Assembly (NCBI GenBank): GCA_010279815.1
Contig: QEOQ01000206.1
Location: 1,029,628-1,093,627, forward strand
Length of the DNA: 64,000 nt
Direction of reading: 5' to 3'
From: Brachionus plicatilis
Taxonomy: Eukaryota > Rotifera > Eurotatoria > Ploima > Brachionidae
Position numbers and translations under genes: made by a program. Under the pieces are notes generated by a model. The model made no database searches. It had not been told where the DNA came from and saw only the letters and a list, made by a program, of their open reading frames with translations. Shown here one piece after another: positions 59,461 through 64,000 of the stretch (the first letter of the stretch is position 1; every line of letters begins with the position of its first letter).

Positions 59461-59620
59461 GCAGCAAAGTGCAACATAATTTGTTGCACCTTTTTTGCCT
59501 AAAATAATTTTTCTCATTATTTTTTCTAATATTATTTATTAACTTTAATTTTAATTTATTAAAAAATGAAGAATTTTTGTTCAATTTGTGTTTGAAATTC
59601 ACAATACCATCTCAATCTAA
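59450..59620. repeat. Partial MITE related to 62108-62370
   Basis: GTGCAACATAATTTGTTGCA then CCTTTTTTGCCTAAAA parallels GTGCAGAATACTTTGTTGCA then CCTTTTTGACTAAAAA at 62108. Downstream AATGAAGAATTTTTGTTCAA and TGAAATTCACAAT parallel 62315-62355. Confidence 0.6.
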
Positions 59621-60938
59621 ATTTAACTTTGTTTCACCTTAATATATATTAATTAATATCAAAAATATCATTTAAAGCCATAATTTGGATGTACTTTAAT
59701 ATGGATTTTAAATTTGTCTTTAAAGTTTTCAAATAAAAATTTAAAAGAATCAATTAAAGATCAATTATTAAAAAAAAGTTTTGTTTCTTTAAATTAAAAT
59801 AGTAAACATTTTATTTTAAATTTAAAAAAATTTAAAAAGGCTAATTTGATCATTTTTATTAAGAATATAGTCAATTAAGTTTTGATCATTTGATCATGAT
59901 CATGAACTTCAAGTTGCCTACAAAAGCTACTCAAAAAAAAGTGGAAGAAAACTTGAATCGAGAAATAAACTAACTGATTTATTGGCGTCAGTTTGATCAA
60001 TTTAAAGAACCAAAAAATATAAAAATTCATTTTGATATTTTTTATTATAAAATAAATGATGTTTTTTTATCTTTTAATAAAAATCTTCATACAATTTTTT
60101 AAAAGCATGAAAATAGTGAAGTATATCAAATTTATTTAAAAAAAATAAAATTGAGTTTCTAGTTTCTATTAAGATTCGGCGTATTCTAGTGTATTTTCGC
60201 ACTGATTCTCAAGTAAACATTCTCTGGATTTAATCTGAGATTCAATTTTTTATGAAAATTGTAACAATAGGCAATTACTTAATATGTGAAGTAAATAGGG
60301 TTTCACCCTAAAATAACCCATTTGAGTGAATAACCCCGTTTACCTGGGAATTTAGATCGTTTGCCAAAAAATAATGTCAATTAAATTAAATAAACTGTTT
60401 TTTTTTTGGAAATCATTTTTTGCAAATTTTTTATTGTATTATTTAATTAACAAAAGGTTAAAAAGTTGTTTAATTTTGAATTTATTTTACATTATATTAG
60501 GGGCCTACTAAAATACTGACCCCCACTTATTTGACAAATCAAAAATATTTCTAAAAGCTTTAAAATGTCAATTAGTTTTGAATTCCAGTTCGTTTTGAAA
60601 ATTAAGTTAGTTATTGTTATAAAATTTTTATTTTTTGTGAAAATTGAATCTTTTTATTTTTTGAATGACCGGGCTTCATTGAAAAAAAGCCAAAAAGAAC
60701 ACTTTTTTGAGTTAAATAGTATGTAGTCCCAGGGATTACTAAATACATTACTTTTTTTTTCAAACAAAGCTGGAAAAAATTCTGAACAAATTTATGGTTT
60801 TACTTTTTTGAATTTATGTTTTATTTTATTTAAATGGCAAAAATATAGCAAAAATAAGAATAAAAAATTTCGCCTCATTTAAGTTTGATTTACAGTAATC
60901 TATCGCCAGTTTTTTCAATCGCCAAAAATAAAAATAAG
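59621..60938. other. AT-rich spacer, nothing recognised
   Basis: No coding exon, long repeat or paired terminal repeat found. Confidence 0.5.
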
Positions 60939-61690
60939 GATTATTTATTTATTTATTTGTTTTCTGTACCGAGCTAGAGCTCCTTCAGAATAAGTTAAAA
61001 AATAATAAAAAAAAAAATAAAATAAAAATAAAATAAAATAAAAATAAAATTAAAATTAATAAAATGAGATAAAAAAAAGAATCGAAATAAAGTAAATAAG
61101 CTAAAAAAATGAAAGTTGAAAAGACATAAATAGAAATAGATTGTTACATGTTGCACATGTTTAAATAGTTCAAGTTTCAGGAAAAAAAGAAGAAATAGTA
61201 AGGTAGCAATTACACAATGGAGTTGGGTATTCAATATATCTTGATTCGAAACCTTCTTTGTATTCCTTCACCAGTCTTTCAACCAATGGAATAGAATGAC
61301 CCAGTCCTGTCCCAACATATCTCTCACTCAATTCAAAAAGCCGATTCGAGACTGTTAGTAATTTAAGTTTATTAAAAGCCTCATGATGCACGATGTTGGA
61401 GGGAGTATCATATTTTAACTTAAGGATAGATCTGACTGCTGTATTCTGAATTGCTTGCAGTTTTTTGATATTATTTTCTGAAAATGAATTTAAGCAAGGA
61501 AAAGAATAGTCTAAGATTGATCCGACTAAAGATTTATATAAATTTCCTAGTGTGTTTTGATTAAGACCCCATTTTTTGTTTGACAATATCTTAATAATAT
61601 TTAGCCTATTATTGCAGCATTCTTTAATTTCGTCTACCAGTATATTAAAATTTAACTTAGAATCAAATTTAAGGATCTAATGCCATTTTG
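60939..61690 (-). pseudogene. LINE 3' portion with C-terminal reverse-transcriptase tail and microsatellite end
   Basis: From about 61690 down, the minus strand reads FDSKLNFNILVDEIKECCNN, RLNIIKILSNKKWGL, LVGSILDYSFPCLNS, LQAIQNTAVRSILKLKYDT and PTPLCNCYLTISSFF, stopping at 61170. This is the thumb/C-terminal part of a non-LTR reverse transcriptase. It is followed by an A/T-rich 3' UTR, a GGAGCTCTAGCTCGG hairpin-like block and an (AAAT)n tail ending at 60939. The 138-codon frame is intact, but the protein is heavily 5' truncated. It is the same family as the fragment at 4140. Confidence 0.85.
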
Positions 61691-62797
61691 TTAAATAAGA
61701 ACCGATTGCCGAAAAAAAATTGAACAATTACTTTTGATTAATTTATAATTATCTTCAAAAAAAACAAACTTGACTCAACTATCTTGCAAACATAACCGTT
61801 TAACGGAAAAGGAATGTTGTTATATAAAAAAAATTATCTAGGTTACTTAACTCAGTTTCGGCACTTTGAATCAATTGAAACTTCAAAAATATTTTTGATT
61901 TTTTTTTGTTTAATTATTCTTAATTGACACATTATAGATAAATTTATTACTATTTTAATTGAGCGTGGGAATATTTTTTTTATTCATGTATATAATTTTC
62001 TACGTTATACTTCCTAACTTTTTGACATCATGTAAAAGTATTATGAGAGTTTTTTAGAGAATCGCTGAAATTTTAAATAATAAGATATTTAAAAAAATTT
62101 CTATATAGTGCAGAATACTTTGTTGCACCTTTTTGACTAAAAAAATTTTAATGATGTTTTAATCCATTTAAATCTTAATGAAGTTTTATTTTTTGTCTTA
62201 TTTTGACCTTAGAAAAATTATTTTTGATAAAAAAGGTGCTATAAAGTATGCTGCACTATGATGCAATATTTTTTAAATATATTTTATTATTTTGAATTTT
62301 AATTTTCCAAAAAATGGAGAATTTTTTTTTTCAATTTGTATTTTAAATTCACAATGCCTGTGTTTCCTAACCCTAACCCAGATTTGAAATGTTCTTAGCT
62401 TATGATCTGCAAAAAGATAATTGAGGAAATTATTTTAGATATCTGAAAAAAATAAAAAATAATTGATCATCCTTTGCTCCAGCTTTAAAAGTTTTGCATA
62501 CAACTAAGCAAATCTAGAATTCAAAAATCATCATTATCAATTGACTGTCAAAAATTTTGACTTACTTATGTCCACACTGCTTCACCACTTTTTTATCTTA
62601 TAAATAATAAATGAAAGTTTAAATTAAAAAAATTAATGTGAATGAAAATTGTTAAGTTTCTTGTGTCTAGAAGACACTGTTACTAAAATTTACGAAAAGT
62701 TAAGAATAATTTTTAAATTAAACTAGTGTGTATAGCAAAAAATATAAAATTATAGCATATTAAATTATACCTTAGAAAATAATAAGATTAATTTTAA
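61691..62797. other. Upstream flank of the last gene, with one MITE
   Basis: AT-rich, with only the MITE at 62108-62256 recognised. It presumably includes the promoter of the gene starting at 62798. Confidence 0.5.
62108..62256. repeat. Small MITE, 149 bp
   Basis: The left end GTGCAGAATACTTTGTTGCA and the complement of the right end, GTGCAGCATACTTTATAGCA, form TIRs of about 25 bp including CCTTTTT. A related terminal sequence occurs at about 59470 at the edge of the Helitron fragment. Confidence 0.75.
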
Positions 62798-63759
62798 ATG
62801 GAAGATACTGAAGGATCCAGATCGTATTCTTCAAATGATGAAATCGAAGCATATTTTAAAGATCTGGACAAACGGTTTCAGTCCAAAGTTTCTCTAGCTG
62901 AGAGAAAAATATCCGACATAAATGATATTAACGAAGATATATTTAACCTAAACTCATTTGAAAAGAATGAATATCTAATAGATAATATAGATTCAAAAAA
63001 AAAAGATCACAAGGCCAAAAAACGGCACAAAAAGTCGAAAAAACGTGAAAAAAAACGTGAAAATTACCGCTCAAGAAGTCAACATAGAAGATGTAGTAAA
63101 CGATCATCGTCTAAACATTCTCTAAATAGTTCCAAGACTGAAATCAAAGTCCAAGATGATTATTTTTCTAGTACGACATCCAAAAAATATAATGTAACAT
63201 CAAATTTTGATCCTAATAGTAACCAAGTCTCTAAAATATTTGATTTTGGTCTTGAATCAGCTACCGATAAAACTCCTAAACAAAAAAATTTAGAAAATCG
63301 ACTCGAGTTATTTACGTTTCCACACACCGAAAAAAGTCCGATCGACTCGAACGAGGCGAATAAAATCCAAACAAAATCAGCAGTAAATGGTTTCTATAGT
63401 CTTGGTCAAAAAAATTACCATTTTTTGCACAATTCATTTGATAAGTATAATTTAATAAAACAGTATGAAAAGTCTGATGGCTGTGTTACGCTGGAGTCCA
63501 GGAAAGAAAATAACAAAATTGTTAATAGTGATGATAAAAAAGAACATTTAATCACGGACAAAAATAATTTAAGCCAAAAACCGGCTAATTTTTTAAATTC
63601 AGAATCGAATTTCATCAAAAATGAGATTGATTTGACTGTATCTAGTTTGAGCAAATGTTTTGACCAAAAAGAGACAAGTGAAAAAAAAGATAACTTGACG
63701 GAACATGTCTTGGGAGAATTGATTAACAAAACAATTGATTCGGATTCAACCAAAAACAA
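62798..63759 (+). CDS. First exon of an unrecognised Lys/Ser-rich, probably nuclear protein
   Basis: An open frame of 320 codons from ATG 62798, with AAATG context, ends at a good donor (AACAA|GTGAGT). The stop right behind the donor is then intronic, and the gene continues past the window. The sequence has an acidic N-terminus (MEDTEGSRSYSSNDEIEAYF) and a basic KKRHKKSKKREKKRE block at about 73-90 that could be a nuclear localisation signal. An SR-like stretch follows, then Asn/Lys/Ser-rich sequence. No domain recognised. Alternatively it ends at TGA 63761 as a 321-residue protein. Confidence 0.6.
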
Positions 63760-63914
63760 GTGAGTTTTTTTTTTAATTAATTACAAGTTAAACAATTGAG
63801 AATTTTCATTTTTGCATCTATTGACAATAAAAAAAAAGAATCCTTTTAAAAACTTTTTATCCTTTAAAAACTTAAAAACCATAGAGAGTCTTAAAAAAAG
63901 AATGTAATGAATGT

Positions 63915-64000
63915 AAGTCTAAGTCAAAGTTAGGTTCTACCCAAAAAAGGATGTACTTTTTGTACTTTTTTTTTTAAGTCTAAGCCAAAGTTAGGTTCTA
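63915..64000. repeat. Direct repeat of 25 bp
   Basis: AAGTCTAAGTCAAAGTTAGG with TTCTA at 63915 recurs as AAGTCTAAGCCAAAGTTAGG with TTCTA at 63976. The spacer contains GTACTTTTTGTAC. It may be the beginning of a longer tandem array or element cut by the window edge. Confidence 0.6.

Noticed and set aside
1..64000. CRISPR arrays, bacterial operons, phage genes, tRNA or rRNA genes
   Set aside because: No regularly spaced repeats, no Shine-Dalgarno-linked gene runs and no cloverleaf-like or rRNA sequence were seen. All genes are spliced and animal-like.

Overview
The window is a piece of a very AT-rich animal genome with one 738-base assembly gap. Protein-coding exons are interrupted by GT-AG introns, many only about 46-60 nt long. 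The identifiable genes are animal-type: the Ras exchange factor SOS, hyccin, hormone-sensitive lipase, a Greatwall-like kinase, PPIL2 and ZPR1. Extreme AT content, tiny introns, compact convergent gene pairs and many short DNA-transposon remnants fit a small invertebrate. A monogonont rotifer such as Brachionus is my best guess, by inference only.

Left third (1-22,200). Nested foldback repeats (1-452, 1461-1824) precede a Greatwall/MASTL-type kinase on the minus strand (2157-3706) that lacks the C-terminal kinase lobe. A pyrophosphatase-fold gene (6484-7726, plus) has lost several catalytic residues and gained a C-terminal membrane anchor. It converges on PPIL2 (7799-9597, minus), a U-box cyclophilin, with 72 nt between them. 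LINE fragments surround the assembly gap. SOS (13,287-22,158, minus) has two exons split by a 3.6-kb intron that holds a dead hAT transposase and nested MITEs.

Middle (22,200-50,200). ZPR1 (minus) is divergent from hyccin (plus, nine exons, two introns over 3 kb). Hyccin converges within 67 nt on a NEK-like kinase gene (minus) whose catalytic Asp is Asn. A 4-kb gene-poor stretch follows, with a striking 372-bp GC-rich repeat island. Then comes hormone-sensitive lipase (minus), which has two alternative terminal exons, each carrying the catalytic Asp and His. RNase H1 (plus) starts divergently from it.

Right third (50,200-64,000). About 4 kb is featureless. The rest is mostly a graveyard: a possible nuclease-like ORF, a Tc1/mariner transposase pseudogene abutting a LINE reverse transcriptase, a 1.1-kb non-autonomous element with a perfect 8-bp target duplication, a Helitron helicase remnant and another LINE tail. 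The window ends with the first exon of an unrecognised Lys/Ser-rich gene.

The genes cover unrelated housekeeping and signalling roles: mitotic kinase, Ras activation, PI4-kinase complex, lipolysis, splicing, and RNA-DNA hybrid removal. Nothing suggests an operon or a dedicated gene cluster. The most unusual points are gene-level: duplicated catalytic terminal exons in the lipase, a membrane-anchored pyrophosphatase-like pseudoenzyme, a NEK-like pseudokinase, and a Greatwall-like gene without its C-lobe.
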